Assembly: GCF_900112425.1 (NCBI RefSeq)
Contig: NZ_FOLP01000003.1
Coordinates: forward strand, 186,001-250,000
DNA length: 64,000 nt
DNA from: Variovorax sp. OK212
GTDB lineage: Bacteria > Pseudomonadota > Gammaproteobacteria > Burkholderiales > Burkholderiaceae_C
Direction: 5' to 3'
The stretch's first letter is position 1. Each line of letters starts with the position of its first letter. Shown here in pieces: positions 26,465 through 35,358 of this stretch. A program made the translations under genes and the position numbers. The notes beneath the pieces were generated by a model. It searched no databases, had not been told where the DNA came from, and saw only the letters and a list, made by a program, of their open reading frames with translations.

Positions 26465-26964
26465 TCGATTGGTACTTCGGCGCGCCGCGCCGCGCGCATG
26501 GGCTGATCTGCCTGGCCTGCGTTCTCATGCTGGCCTTCGGGCTCTACCTGCAGCACGTGGTCGGGCTCGAGCCTTGTCCCATGTGCATCGTGCAGCGCTA
26601 TGCGCTGGTGCTGGTGGCACTTTTCACCGGCCTGGCCGGCATGTTCCGCAACCGGGGCCTGCAGGTGACCGGCGGCGTGCTGGCACTGGTGTCGGCGGTG
26701 GGCGGTGCCTACACGGCGGCCGCGCAGAGCTGGCTGCAGTGGTACCCGCCGGAGGTGGTGTCCTGCGGGCGCGACCTGTACGGAATGATCGAGACCTTCC
26801 CGCTGAAGCGCGCGCTGCCGCTGATCTTCCGCGGCGGCGGCGACTGTTCCAAGGTCGACTGGACGCTGTTCGGCCTGACGCTGGCGAACTGGTCGTTCAT
26901 CGCCTTCACGGTGCTGTCGCTGGTGCTGCTCACGCTGCTGGTGCGCTCGCGCCGGGCGCGCTGA
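26461..26964 (+). CDS. dsbB: Disulfide bond formation protein DsbB
   Basis: A 167-residue inner-membrane quinone oxidoreductase that reoxidises DsbA. Four membrane segments are visible. The first periplasmic pair is CPMC in [14 protein letters not shown], and the second pair is split between [10 protein letters not shown] and [10 protein letters not shown], as required. I use the TTG in atTTGATCGATTGG overlapping the cysA stop; another TTG four codons earlier is possible. Downstream of the stop a 9-nt repeat follows. Confidence 0.88.
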   Translation: MIDWYFGAPRRAHGLICLACVLMLAFGLYLQHVVGLEPCPMCIVQRYALVLVALFTGLAGMFRNRGLQVTGGVLALVSAVGGAYTAAAQSWLQWYPPEVVSCGRDLYGMIETFPLKRALPLIFRGGGDCSKVDWTLFGLTLANWSFIAFTVLSLVLLTLLVRSRRAR

Positions 26965-26990
26965 GAGCGCCAAGAACGCAGACAGGCTGA

Positions 26991-27017
26991 TAGCGCCGCT
27001 AGCGCCGCTAGCGCCGA
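26991..27017. repeat. 9-nt tandem repeat downstream of dsbB
   Basis: Three 9-base units (tagcgccgc, tagcgccgc, tagcgccga) lie about 26 bases after the dsbB stop, in the 211-base gap before macA. The rest of that gap shows no open frame of note. Confidence 0.85.
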
Positions 27018-27175
27018 TATCGGCAACCGCATCGGACGCAATGTCCCGATGCGATCCCCGGCTTTAGGGGACCTTCAGGAACCGCGGCTAGGATGAAAGC
27101 CGCCGCCACGCAGTTGGCCCGCGCAGCCGGTCTCTCCGGTTCGCGGGCCGTGGCGCTTCACTTCATCCTCACTGC

Positions 27176-28339
27176 ATGCCAAACACCCCCAAGCGGCGCT
27201 CGCGCAAGTTCATCTACGGCATCGTTGCCGTGGTGGTCCTGGGCCTGCTGTCCCTTTTCTGGTTCAGCCCGGCCAAGAAGACCGACTACCTCACCGCCAG
27301 GGTGCAGCGCACCGACCTCGAGAACGCGGTGCTCGCCACCGGCGTGCTGCAGGCCCTGCGGCAGGTCGAGGTGGGCGCGCAGGTCAGCGGCCAGCTCAAG
27401 TCGCTGAAGGTGGTGCTGGGCCAGACCGTGAAGAAGGGCGACTGGCTCGCCGAGATCGACCCCGTCATCTCGCAGAACACGCTCGCGCAGGAGCAGGCCA
27501 AGCTGGAGAACCTGCAGGCGCAGAAGCTCGCGAAAGAGGTCCGCATCCGGCAGGCCCAGCTCACCTGGGCGCGGCAGCAGGAAATGCTCGCGCAGGACGC
27601 CGCGCCCCGGCAGGACATGGAAAGCGCCGACGCCGAGCTGCGCGCGCTGCGTGCCGACGGGGTGTCGCTGGACGCGCAGATCCGCCAGCAGAAGCTGGCC
27701 GTGGCCTCGGCGCAGACCAATCTGTCGTACACGCGCATCGTCGCGCCCATCGACGGCGACGTGGTCTCCATCAGCACGCTCGAAGGCCAGACCGTGGTGG
27801 CCGCGTTCCAGGTGCCCACGCTGATGAAGCTGGCCGACCTGTCGACCATGACGGTGAAGGCACAGGTGTCCGAAGCCGACGTGGTGCGCGTGAAACCGGG
27901 GCAGCCCGTGTACTTCACCATCCTCGGCGACCCCGATACGCGCTACCACGGCACGCTGCGCGCGGTGCAGCCGTCGCCCGAGAAGATCAACAACGCCGTG
28001 TTCTTCAACGCGCTGTTCGACGTGCCCAACCCCGAGCGCACGCTGCGCGTCGACATGACGGCGCAGGTCGCCATCCTGCTGGGCGAGGCGAAGCAGGCGC
28101 TGACCGTGCCGCTGACGGCGCTGGGGCCGCGCGGCAAGGACGGCCGCCAGGAAGTGCGCGTGCTCAAGGCCGACCAGAGCGTGGAAAAGCGCCAGGTGCG
28201 CGTGGGCATCAGCAACAACTTCCAGGCGCAGGTGCTCGAGGGGCTGAACGAGGGCGACAACGTGATCACGGGCGACCCTTCGACGGCGCCGGACCGCAGT
28301 GACAGCGGCGAAGGCGGTCCGCGAGGCAAGCGCTCATGA
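27176..28339 (+). CDS. macA: MacA-like periplasmic adaptor of a tripartite ABC exporter
   Basis: A 387-residue membrane-fusion protein anchored by one N-terminal segment (KFIYGIVAVVVLGLLSLFWF). The lipoyl/hairpin halves are VEVGAQVSGQLKSLKVVLGQ and TRIVAPIDGDVVSISTLEGQ, with a coiled-coil hairpin between (QAKLENLQAQKLAKEVRIRQ). The C-terminus is short and charged. Its stop overlaps the macB ATG. It links the MacB-type ATPase to the outer-membrane factor; the exported compound (macrolide, siderophore, lipopeptide) cannot be told. Confidence 0.9.
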   Translation: MPNTPKRRSRKFIYGIVAVVVLGLLSLFWFSPAKKTDYLTARVQRTDLENAVLATGVLQALRQVEVGAQVSGQLKSLKVVLGQTVKKGDWLAEIDPVISQNTLAQEQAKLENLQAQKLAKEVRIRQAQLTWARQQEMLAQDAAPRQDMESADAELRALRADGVSLDAQIRQQKLAVASAQTNLSYTRIVAPIDGDVVSISTLEGQTVVAAFQVPTLMKLADLSTMTVKAQVSEADVVRVKPGQPVYFTILGDPDTRYHGTLRAVQPSPEKINNAVFFNALFDVPNPERTLRVDMTAQVAILLGEAKQALTVPLTALGPRGKDGRQEVRVLKADQSVEKRQVRVGISNNFQAQVLEGLNEGDNVITGDPSTAPDRSDSGEGGPRGKRS

Positions 28340-30336
28340 TGCAGCCGGCGCCGGGAAGGCAACCGCTGCTGGCCCTGCGCGGCATCGGCCGCAGCTTTCC
28401 CTCGGGCGAGCAGCAAGTGCAGGTGCTGAAAGACGTCGACCTGGACATCGGCAGCGGCGAGATGCTGGCCATCGTCGGCGCGTCGGGCTCGGGCAAGTCG
28501 ACGCTGATGAACATCCTCGGCTGCCTCGACCGGCCAAGCACCGGCACCTACACGGTGTCGGGCCACGACGTGGGCACGCTCGACAGCGACGCGCTGGCCG
28601 AGCTGCGGCGCGAGCACTTCGGCTTCATCTTCCAGCGCTACCACCTGATGCAGCACCTGTCGGCCACCGGCAACGTCGAGGTGCCCGCCGTGTACGCCGG
28701 CACCGACGGGCAGGCGCGCGACGCGCGGGCGCGCCAGCTGCTCGAGCGGCTGGGCCTGGGCGACCGCACCGAGCACCTGCCCAGCCAGCTGTCGGGCGGG
28801 CAGCAGCAGCGCGTGAGCATTGCGCGCGCGCTGATGAACGGCGGGCAGGTGATCCTGGCCGACGAGCCGACCGGCGCGCTCGACAGCAAGAGCGGGCAGG
28901 AGGTGATCGGCATCCTGCGCGAGCTGCATGCGCAGGGGCACACCGTCATCATCGTGACGCACGACATGCAGGTGGCGAGCTGCACCGAACGCATCATCGA
29001 GATCGCCGACGGCGTGATCGTGGGCGACCGGGCCAATGTACCGAGCGTGGCCGCGCCGACGAAAGACGTGCGGGAAAACGCCGCCGCCCCAGTGGAGATG
29101 TCTCGACCCAAACTGGGCATCGCGCGCTTCAGCACCGGCTGGGCCCGCTTCGCCGAGGCCTTTCGCATGGCCTGGCGCTCGATGATGGCGCACCGCATGC
29201 GCACCGCGCTCACCATGCTGGGCATCGTGATCGGCATCACCTCGGTGGTGTCGATCGTGGCCATCGGGGAGGGCGCCAAGCGCTTCGTGCTGTCGGACAT
29301 CCGGGCCATCGGCACCAACACGCTCGACGTGTACCCGGGGCATGACTTCGGCGACGACAAGGCCTCGAGCATCCGCACGCTGACGCCGTCCGACCTGGAG
29401 GCGATCGGCGCGCAGCCCTATGTGCACAGCGTGACGCCCGCGACCCAGCGCAGCCTGCGGCTGCGCTACCGCAGCGTGGACATCAACGGCACGGTGAACG
29501 GCGTGAGCGACAGTTTCTTTCGCGTGCGCGACATCCAGATGACCCGCGGCGCGGCCTTCACGGCCGCCGACGTGCGCCACCAGTCGCAGGTGGTGGTGAT
29601 CGACCAGAACACGCAGCGCAAGCTGTTCCCCGACGGAGCCGACCCGGTCGGCAAGATCATCCTGGTGGGCAACCTGCCGTGCACGGTGATCGGCGTGTCG
29701 GAGGAAAAGAAGAGCATGTTCGGGGAGAACAAGTCGCTCAACATCTGGCTGCCGTACAGCACCGGCGCGAGCCGGCTGTTCGGGCAGCAGCACTTCGACA
29801 GCATCACCGTGCGCATCCGCGACGACCAGCCGACCAAGGCGGCCGAGGACAGCATCGTCAAGCTGCTCACGATGCGCCACGGCGGCAAGGACTTTTTCAC
29901 CTTCAACATGGACAGCATCGTGAAGACGGCCGAGCGCACGAGCCAGTCGCTCACGCTGCTGCTGTCGCTCATTGCGGTGATCTCGCTGGTGGTGGGCGGC
30001 ATCGGCGTGATGAACATCATGCTGGTGTCGGTGACCGAGCGCACGCGCGAGATCGGCATTCGCATGGCCGTGGGCGCGCGCCAGAGCGACGTGCTGCAGC
30101 AGTTCCTGACCGAGGCGGTGCTGGTGTGCCTGGTGGGCGGATTGATCGGCGTGACGCTGTCGTACGGCATCAGCTTTCTGTTTTCGCTTTTCGTCAAGCA
30201 ATGGCAAATGATCTTTTCGATGGGCGCCGTGGTGTCGGCCTTCCTGTGCGCGTCGCTGATCGGCGTGCTGTTCGGCTACCTGCCGGCGCGCAACGCGGCG
30301 CGCCTGGACCCGATCGAGGCGCTGGCGCGTGAGTAG
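28336..30336 (+). CDS. macB: MacB-like ABC exporter (ATPase-permease fusion)
   Basis: A 666-residue protein with an N-terminal ABC ATPase (Walker A GASGSGKST, signature LSGGQQQRVSIARAL, Walker B VILADEPTGALD). A MacB periplasmic domain between TM1 (about residue 290) and TM2 follows, then three C-terminal membrane segments with the FtsX-like motif ERTREIGIRMAVGARQSDVL. This is the canonical MacB layout and length. The ATG overlaps the macA stop (ATGA), and the end overlaps the outer-membrane factor by 8 bases. Confidence 0.93.
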   Translation: MMQPAPGRQPLLALRGIGRSFPSGEQQVQVLKDVDLDIGSGEMLAIVGASGSGKSTLMNILGCLDRPSTGTYTVSGHDVGTLDSDALAELRREHFGFIFQRYHLMQHLSATGNVEVPAVYAGTDGQARDARARQLLERLGLGDRTEHLPSQLSGGQQQRVSIARALMNGGQVILADEPTGALDSKSGQEVIGILRELHAQGHTVIIVTHDMQVASCTERIIEIADGVIVGDRANVPSVAAPTKDVRENAAAPVEMSRPKLGIARFSTGWARFAEAFRMAWRSMMAHRMRTALTMLGIVIGITSVVSIVAIGEGAKRFVLSDIRAIGTNTLDVYPGHDFGDDKASSIRTLTPSDLEAIGAQPYVHSVTPATQRSLRLRYRSVDINGTVNGVSDSFFRVRDIQMTRGAAFTAADVRHQSQVVVIDQNTQRKLFPDGADPVGKIILVGNLPCTVIGVSEEKKSMFGENKSLNIWLPYSTGASRLFGQQHFDSITVRIRDDQPTKAAEDSIVKLLTMRHGGKDFFTFNMDSIVKTAERTSQSLTLLLSLIAVISLVVGGIGVMNIMLVSVTERTREIGIRMAVGARQSDVLQQFLTEAVLVCLVGGLIGVTLSYGISFLFSLFVKQWQMIFSMGAVVSAFLCASLIGVLFGYLPARNAARLDPIEALARE

Positions 30337-31741
30337 CGCACGCCGTCTTTGCGCGGTGGGCGCGGCCGTGCTGGCGCTCGGCGGCTGCACCCTGTTCCAG
30401 CCGGAGCAGCGGGCGCAGCGGCCGCTGGAGATTCCACAGGGCTGGCAGCAGCCAGCCGCCCCGGAAGGCGCTGCAGCGGTGCTGTCCGAAAACTGGTGGG
30501 CGGCGTTCAACGATCCGATGCTCGACCGGCTGGTGGGCGACGCGCTGCGCACCAACAACAACCTGGCCGCGGCGGGCATCCGCGTGCAGCGCGCGCAGCT
30601 GCAGGCGGGCCTGGCGAACACGAACCTCACGCCTGGCGTGGTTGGGCAGGCCAGCACGAGCCGCGGCTACGACCTGAAGCGCGGCGGCGTCGTAGGCTCC
30701 ACGTCGGGCTCGCTGGTCACGCTGAGCTACGAGCTCGACCTTTGGGGTCGGCTCGCGGCACAACGCAGCGCGGCCGACTGGGAGCTGAAGGCCACGGAGT
30801 CCGACCGCCAGGCCACCGCTCTCGCGCTGGTCGGCACGACCGCCGGGCTCTACTGGCAGGTCGGCTACCTGAACCAGCGCATCGCACTGAGCGAAGCAGG
30901 AATGGAGGACGGCCGCCGCATCCTCGCGCTGGTGCGTGTGAAGTACGCGGCGGGCGCGGTGTCGGGGCTGGACGTGGCGCAGGCCGGGCAGAACCTCGCA
31001 ACGCAGGAAGCCGCGCACACGCAGCTGCTGCAGCAGCGCGTCGAGGCGCGCAATGCGCTGGCGATCCTGTTCGACCGGCCGCCGCAGCCATTGGCGGCCG
31101 AGCCCGCGCAGCTGCCCGACATCGCCTTGCCGGCAATCGACGCCGGCGTGCCCGCGAGCCTGCTGGGCCGGCGCCCGGACCTGCGCGCCGCCGAGCAGCG
31201 GCTGCGTGGCGCGCTGGCGAACGTGGACGCGACACGCACCGGGTTCTATCCGGCGCTGAGCCTGACCGGCTCGCTCGGCACGTCGAGCACCGCGCTGGGC
31301 GAACTGCTGAAGAACCCGGTCGGCACGCTGGGCGCGGGGCTGGCGTTGCCGTTCCTGCAATGGAACACCGCGCGGCTGAGCGTAGCGGTGTCGCAGGCGC
31401 AGTACGAAGAGGCCGTGGCGGGATTCCGCCAGTCGCTCTACACGGCGCTGTCGGAGGTGGAGAACGCGTTGTCGTCACGCACGCAACTGCGCGCGGAGAG
31501 TGAGAAGCTGGTGCTGGCGCTGCAGGAGGCGCAGCGCGCGGAGCGGTTGTCGGAGGTGCGCTACCGCGCCGGGGCGACCGCGCTGCAGCCGGTGCTCGAC
31601 GCGAAGGACCGGCGCCGCACGGCGGAGGTGTCGCTGGCGCTGAACCGGTTGAACCAGCTCAACGCGACGATGACGCTGTACAAGGCGCTGGGCGGGGCCG
31701 CGGTGACGGTTCCCTCTCCCGCTGGGAGCGGGCTGGGGTGA
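30329..31741 (+). CDS. Outer-membrane efflux lipoprotein (NodT/OprM family) of the MacAB system
   Basis: A 470-residue TolC-like factor with a lipoprotein signal (LALGGCTLFQ, cysteine at about residue 21). Two OEP repeats are visible, each with the leucine/alanine coiled-coil pattern (for example LLGRRPDLRAAEQRLRGALA). The GTG start overlaps macB by 8 bases. The last ten residues (VPSPAGSGLG) and the stop codon lie inside a 33-base repeat unit, so the natural C-terminus may have been replaced. Confidence 0.88.
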   Translation: MSSARRLCAVGAAVLALGGCTLFQPEQRAQRPLEIPQGWQQPAAPEGAAAVLSENWWAAFNDPMLDRLVGDALRTNNNLAAAGIRVQRAQLQAGLANTNLTPGVVGQASTSRGYDLKRGGVVGSTSGSLVTLSYELDLWGRLAAQRSAADWELKATESDRQATALALVGTTAGLYWQVGYLNQRIALSEAGMEDGRRILALVRVKYAAGAVSGLDVAQAGQNLATQEAAHTQLLQQRVEARNALAILFDRPPQPLAAEPAQLPDIALPAIDAGVPASLLGRRPDLRAAEQRLRGALANVDATRTGFYPALSLTGSLGTSSTALGELLKNPVGTLGAGLALPFLQWNTARLSVAVSQAQYEEAVAGFRQSLYTALSEVENALSSRTQLRAESEKLVLALQEAQRAERLSEVRYRAGATALQPVLDAKDRRRTAEVSLALNRLNQLNATMTLYKALGGAAVTVPSPAGSGLG

Positions 31742-31778
31742 CGGCCCCTCTCCCTCCGGGAGCGGGGCGGGGTGACGG
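31712..31778. repeat. Two tandem 33-nt REP-like units at the 3' end of the outer-membrane factor
   Basis: Units at 31712-31744 and 31746-31778 agree at 29 of 33 positions. Both begin ccctctccc, contain gggagcggg and end ggggtgacgg; each has a small internal hairpin. The first unit provides the last codons and stop of the efflux gene. Similar ccctctccc...ggggtga repeats are scattered in many proteobacteria (from memory). Confidence 0.85.
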
Positions 31779-31834
31779 CCGCGGCCTCCAAGCCGAGGCT
31801 GCGTTTCATCGAACGCGCATTCCCCGCAAAGACC

Positions 31835-32611
31835 TCAGTCCTGGAACGGCGCCTTCCTCGCCAGCTTGCGGAACACCAGCCCCGGCAGCCGCAGCACGAA
31901 CTCGACCATCAGCCGCGCATGCATCCACGTCAGCAGCACGTTGTCGCGCCCATAGCGGAAGTGCGAAACGCCGCCTTCTTCCGCCGTCAGGTACTTCACC
32001 GGCGCATCGATGTTCACCGGCTTGACGCCGCGCCACGCCAGCCGCACGACGGCTTCGGTGTCGAAGTCGAAGCGGCGCATCCAGGGCTGGCGCGCCATCA
32101 CGGCGATCAGGTCGGTCACCGGGTACACGCGAAACCCGTAGAGCGAATCGCCCACGCCGGCGAACAGGGTCTCGAGCTGGGTCCAGCCGTTCGACACGCG
32201 CCGTCCGCGCACGCGCAGCAGCGGCGCGCTGGCGTCGAACACGGGGCGCCCGAGCACCATCGTCTCGGGCCGGGCCAGCGAGGCCTTCATGAATTCGGGG
32301 ATCAGGTCCGCCGGATGCTGGCCGTCGGAGTCCATCGTCAGCGCATGGGTGAAGCCGGCCTCCCTGGCGGCGCGCAGGCCGTGCAGCACGGCCGAGCCCT
32401 TGCCCTGGTTCTGCGGCAGCACCCACACGCGCAGGCCCGGGTCGCCGGCCGCGATCTGCTGCATGCGCTCGGCGGTGCCGTCGTCGCTGCCGTCGATCAC
32501 CACCCACACCGGGCTCCATTGCGCACGTGCCGCGGCCACGGTGGAGAACAGCCGTTCGCCGGTGTTGTAGCTGGGAATCAGGACAAGGTGGGTGCGCGAG
32601 GCGTCTGGCAT
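31835..32611 (-). CDS. Family 2 glycosyltransferase
   Basis: A 258-residue GT-A fold transferase of the dolichol-phosphate-mannose-synthase-like type. It shows the N-terminal nucleotide-binding HLVLIPSYNTGERL, the acceptor/metal motif MDSDGQHPADLIPEFM (DSD at about residue 95), and GFRVYPVTDLI. No membrane domain follows except a weak hydrophobic C-terminus. It overlaps the upstream acyltransferase gene by 34 bases and is last in a four-gene operon. Glycosyltransferase-acyltransferase pairs of this kind occur in aryl-polyene clusters. Confidence 0.85.
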   Translation of the reverse strand: MPDASRTHLVLIPSYNTGERLFSTVAAARAQWSPVWVVIDGSDDGTAERMQQIAAGDPGLRVWVLPQNQGKGSAVLHGLRAAREAGFTHALTMDSDGQHPADLIPEFMKASLARPETMVLGRPVFDASAPLLRVRGRRVSNGWTQLETLFAGVGDSLYGFRVYPVTDLIAVMARQPWMRRFDFDTEAVVRLAWRGVKPVNIDAPVKYLTAEEGGVSHFRYGRDNVLLTWMHARLMVEFVLRLPGLVFRKLARKAPFQD

Positions 32612-33375
32612 TCGGGGGACGCGTCGGTGGCGCGCTGTTCCATGTTGTGGCGGAAATACTGTTCGAGGTCGGCCTGCAGCACGTCGCTGTCCTGCGTCGG
32701 CGCGAAGCGCTTGCCCAGGCGCAGCGTGAACACGATCGGCAGCGGCGGCACGCGCCACAGCGGCCAGCCCTTGCTGAGGTAGGGCGAGTCGGTGTCGATG
32801 AACACGGTCTGGATCGGCGCCTGCGCGAGCTTGGCGATCAGCGTGGTGCCGGGGCGGAACGGGTTCAGCGGTGGCGTCACGGTGCGCGTGCCCTCGGGGA
32901 AGATCACCAGTTGCCCGCCGTTGCGCAGGTCGTTCACCGCCAGCCGCACCATGGTGCGGGCCGACTTGTTGCTGATGTAGCGCGCCAGCCGGGCGCCCGC
33001 GCCCAGGAAGATGTTGCCCATCAGGTCGGCCTTCATGATGCAGGCGCTGCGCGGCAGCCGCGCCACCAGCAGCAGCGCGTCGAGCATGGTGGGGTGGTTG
33101 GCCACGAAGATCACGCCCGGCTCCTTGCGCATCGGGTCGAGGCAGGAGGCGTCGATGCGCATCATGCCGGTGACCGAGGCCAGCCACCAGAACATGCGGT
33201 AGGCGAAGGCGATGGTCATGCGGCCCAGCGCGCGCGCCGGCCTCGCCGGCATGACCGGGTAGATCAGCATGGCGACAAGGTTCCAGACCAGCGAGATCAG
33301 GCCCAGGAACAGCAGCAGCGCGTAGAGCATCAACGCGAGCGGAATCGACGTGAGAATTCGCAGCACGCGAGTCAT
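32578..33375 (-). CDS. Lysophospholipid acyltransferase family protein
   Basis: A 265-residue PlsC-like membrane acyltransferase. The catalytic HX4D is in VANHPTMLDALLL (about residue 93), and the second motif is FPEGTRTVTPP. The N-terminal about 50 residues contain membrane segments (LALMLYALLLFLGLISLVW). It sits between the chorismatase gene (42-base gap) and the glycosyltransferase (34-base overlap). The acceptor is unknown; a lipid carrying an aromatic group is one option given the context. Confidence 0.87.
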   Translation of the reverse strand: MTRVLRILTSIPLALMLYALLLFLGLISLVWNLVAMLIYPVMPARPARALGRMTIAFAYRMFWWLASVTGMMRIDASCLDPMRKEPGVIFVANHPTMLDALLLVARLPRSACIMKADLMGNIFLGAGARLARYISNKSARTMVRLAVNDLRNGGQLVIFPEGTRTVTPPLNPFRPGTTLIAKLAQAPIQTVFIDTDSPYLSKGWPLWRVPPLPIVFTLRLGKRFAPTQDSDVLQADLEQYFRHNMEQRATDASPECQTPRAPTLS

Positions 33376-33417
33376 TGAATCAGTGAATCGGACGGGGAGC
33401 GGTCGGACGAAGACCGG

Positions 33418-34455
33418 TCAGGCCCGCAGCTGTCCGGCCGCGACCGTGTGGGCCTCGATCTCGACCAGCAGGTCGCTGCGGCAGATGTCGGCTTCCAGGT
33501 ACACGGCGTGGCGCGTCATCGGCGCGTCGGCGCCGAGCGCGCCTTCGAGGATGCCGCGCACCGCCTCGGTGTCCGACGGGTTGCGCACGTAGACCACGCA
33601 GTCGAGTTCGGCCAGCGAGAACTTCGCGCTTCCGCGCGCATTGGCCGCGTCGATCACCGCCTGCAGGTTGCGCAGCGTTTCGCGCGTCTGCTCGCGCACG
33701 TCGCCGTGGTGCACGGTTTCGTGGCCGACGATGCTCGCGGTGCCCGAGATGAACAGGGCGATGTTGCCGTCGCCGATGTCGGCCAGCGCGGCGCGCGAGA
33801 AGGTCGGCGAGCGCGGGCCGTAGGTTTCCGGATAGCGGTAGGCCGAGACCTGGCGCGGGTTCTCCACCGGCAGCGGCGCCTGCGGGCCGGCCAGGAAACG
33901 CACCGACAGCGCGCCCTGGTGGATGCCCAGTGCGCAGGCCGCGGGCGCGCCCTCGAAGGCGGCGCGGCCGGCTTCGAGGAAGGCTTCCTGGCGGCCCAGG
34001 TTGAACTGGCGGTAGCGCTCCAGGCCGCCGCCGTCGGCGTTGATGCGCGGCAAGTAGTTCCAGATGCGCTGCAGGTGCGAAATGCCGGCCTGGTCGAGCG
34101 TCTTGAACAGGTCGCGATAGGCGCGGTGGGCGAGTTCGGCCAGGCCCTGCTGCTCGGTGGCCTCGTCGAGGTCGATGGCGCCGAGCAGCCAGTGGCCGTC
34201 GGTGCGCCAGCGCGCGATGCCGGTGGTGCCCGACTCGATGTGCGGCGCGCTCACGTGCCACACGTCGGCCATGGCGCCGTGCGGGGACAGCACGCGGGCG
34301 TTGACGGTCGGCATCCACGCCACGCCGTGCGGCGTGCCGTAGCCCAGCGCTGCGAAGGGCGCCTTGCCGCGGGTGGCCAGCGCGAGGCTGTCGGGCAATG
34401 AAAGGCGCTCGACGCGCAGATGGGAGGAGGTTTCGTCCTGAGCTCGCACTGTCAA
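33418..34455 (-). CDS. Chorismatase of the FkbO/Hyg5/XanB2 family
   Basis: A 345-residue enzyme expected to cleave chorismate to pyruvate plus a hydroxybenzoate or dihydroxycyclohexadienoate. Residues ARWRTDGHWLLGAIDLDE, LQRIWNYLPRINADGGGLER, and the C-terminal ADICRSDLLVEIE (with the conserved acidic residue) fit the family, whose C-terminal half has a YjgF-like fold. XanB2 of Xanthomonas makes 3- and 4-hydroxybenzoate for pigment and ubiquinone. The start is either TTG overlapping the methyltransferase stop or GTG two codons later; a gagg lies upstream. Reaction subtype is not decidable by eye. Confidence 0.85.
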   Translation of the reverse strand: MTVRAQDETSSHLRVERLSLPDSLALATRGKAPFAALGYGTPHGVAWMPTVNARVLSPHGAMADVWHVSAPHIESGTTGIARWRTDGHWLLGAIDLDEATEQQGLAELAHRAYRDLFKTLDQAGISHLQRIWNYLPRINADGGGLERYRQFNLGRQEAFLEAGRAAFEGAPAACALGIHQGALSVRFLAGPQAPLPVENPRQVSAYRYPETYGPRSPTFSRAALADIGDGNIALFISGTASIVGHETVHHGDVREQTRETLRNLQAVIDAANARGSAKFSLAELDCVVYVRNPSDTEAVRGILEGALGADAPMTRHAVYLEADICRSDLLVEIEAHTVAAGQLRA

Positions 34456-35240
34456 CTGGCCTCGGCGATGTGTTCTGGTTTGACGGCGGTGTAGCAGGAG
34501 AAGACGCCGAGGCTGGCATGGCGCTGCACGTCGCGCAAGCCCGCGTCGGCCAGCGCCTGCATCACGCGCTCCGGTGCGATGCAGGCCTCGATCGTGTCCC
34601 AGTAGTAGCGCCAGAGTTCCGAGGTGTTGCGCTGGCGGCCCACCACGCGGGCGATCAGCGGCACCACGGCACGCATGTAGCCCTTGAGCAGCGCCGTCGC
34701 GACGCGACCCTCGGGCTTGGTGATCTCGAGCACCGCCACGCGCCCGCCAGGGCGCAGCACGCGGTGGAATTCGCCGAAGGCGGCGGCCACGTCGCTGATG
34801 TGGCGCATGGCGTAGCCCATGCTCACGAAGTCGCAGCTGGCGTCGGGGCGGGGCAGGTCTTCGGCCACGCCGCGGATCAGCTCGACGCCGGGCAGGTCGA
34901 CCTGGCTCATCATGCCGGGGCTGGGGTCGACGCCCACGAGCTGACCCGTGGAGCCGATGAGCTTGAGCGCTTCCCGTGCGACGAGCCCGGTGCCGATGCC
35001 CACGTCCAGCACCTGCACGCCCGGCATGAGGCCGGCCTGGCGCAGCGCCGCGCGGCGGTACGAGGGGCCGGTGCCGAAGGCCAGCACGCTTTCGATGCGG
35101 TCGTAGTCCGCCGCGGTGCTGTCGAAGATGCGCAGCAGGAACGCCTGATGCTCGGCTTCGGTCTTGTAGTACAGCGGCAGGGGCGCGTGGGGCGGCAGGG
35201 TGTCAGGATGGCCCGACCCGACGGAAGGCGATGGCGTCAT
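34452..35240 (-). CDS. UbiE-like SAM-dependent methyltransferase
   Basis: A 262-residue class I methyltransferase. SAM motif I is VLDVGIGTGLVAREA (about residue 82), followed by LVGVDPSPGMMSQ, and motif III is RPGGRVAVLEITKP. The segment YAMRHISDVAAAFGEFHRVL is close to UbiE/COQ5 enzymes. The ATG at MTPSPSVG was chosen; upstream is the divergent yebC promoter. It is the first gene of an operon with a chorismatase, which makes an aromatic acceptor likely. It may be specific to that pathway rather than the housekeeping ubiE. Confidence 0.85.
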   Translation of the reverse strand: MTPSPSVGSGHPDTLPPHAPLPLYYKTEAEHQAFLLRIFDSTAADYDRIESVLAFGTGPSYRRAALRQAGLMPGVQVLDVGIGTGLVAREALKLIGSTGQLVGVDPSPGMMSQVDLPGVELIRGVAEDLPRPDASCDFVSMGYAMRHISDVAAAFGEFHRVLRPGGRVAVLEITKPEGRVATALLKGYMRAVVPLIARVVGRQRNTSELWRYYWDTIEACIAPERVMQALADAGLRDVQRHASLGVFSCYTAVKPEHIAEAS

Positions 35241-35358
35241 CGAACGATTATCACCAAAAGCCCCGGGCCGAAATCCCACCCCCCGGCGGGCCGTTGTGTG
35301 CGCCGGACAGTAAACTCGGCGCTTGCTTTGAAAACACAAGACAGCGAGATAGAAAGCC

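Noticed and set aside
27943..30657. A 900-codon minus-strand frame opposite macB
   Set aside because: Antisense shadow of macA/macB/outer-membrane factor; no domain, start or ribosome-binding signal, while the plus-strand genes show clear motifs.
31835..35240. Calling the chorismatase operon an aryl-polyene or xanthomonadin biosynthetic cluster
   Set aside because: No ketosynthase, acyl carrier protein, dehydratase or ketoreductase genes are present within the window; only a partial resemblance remains.
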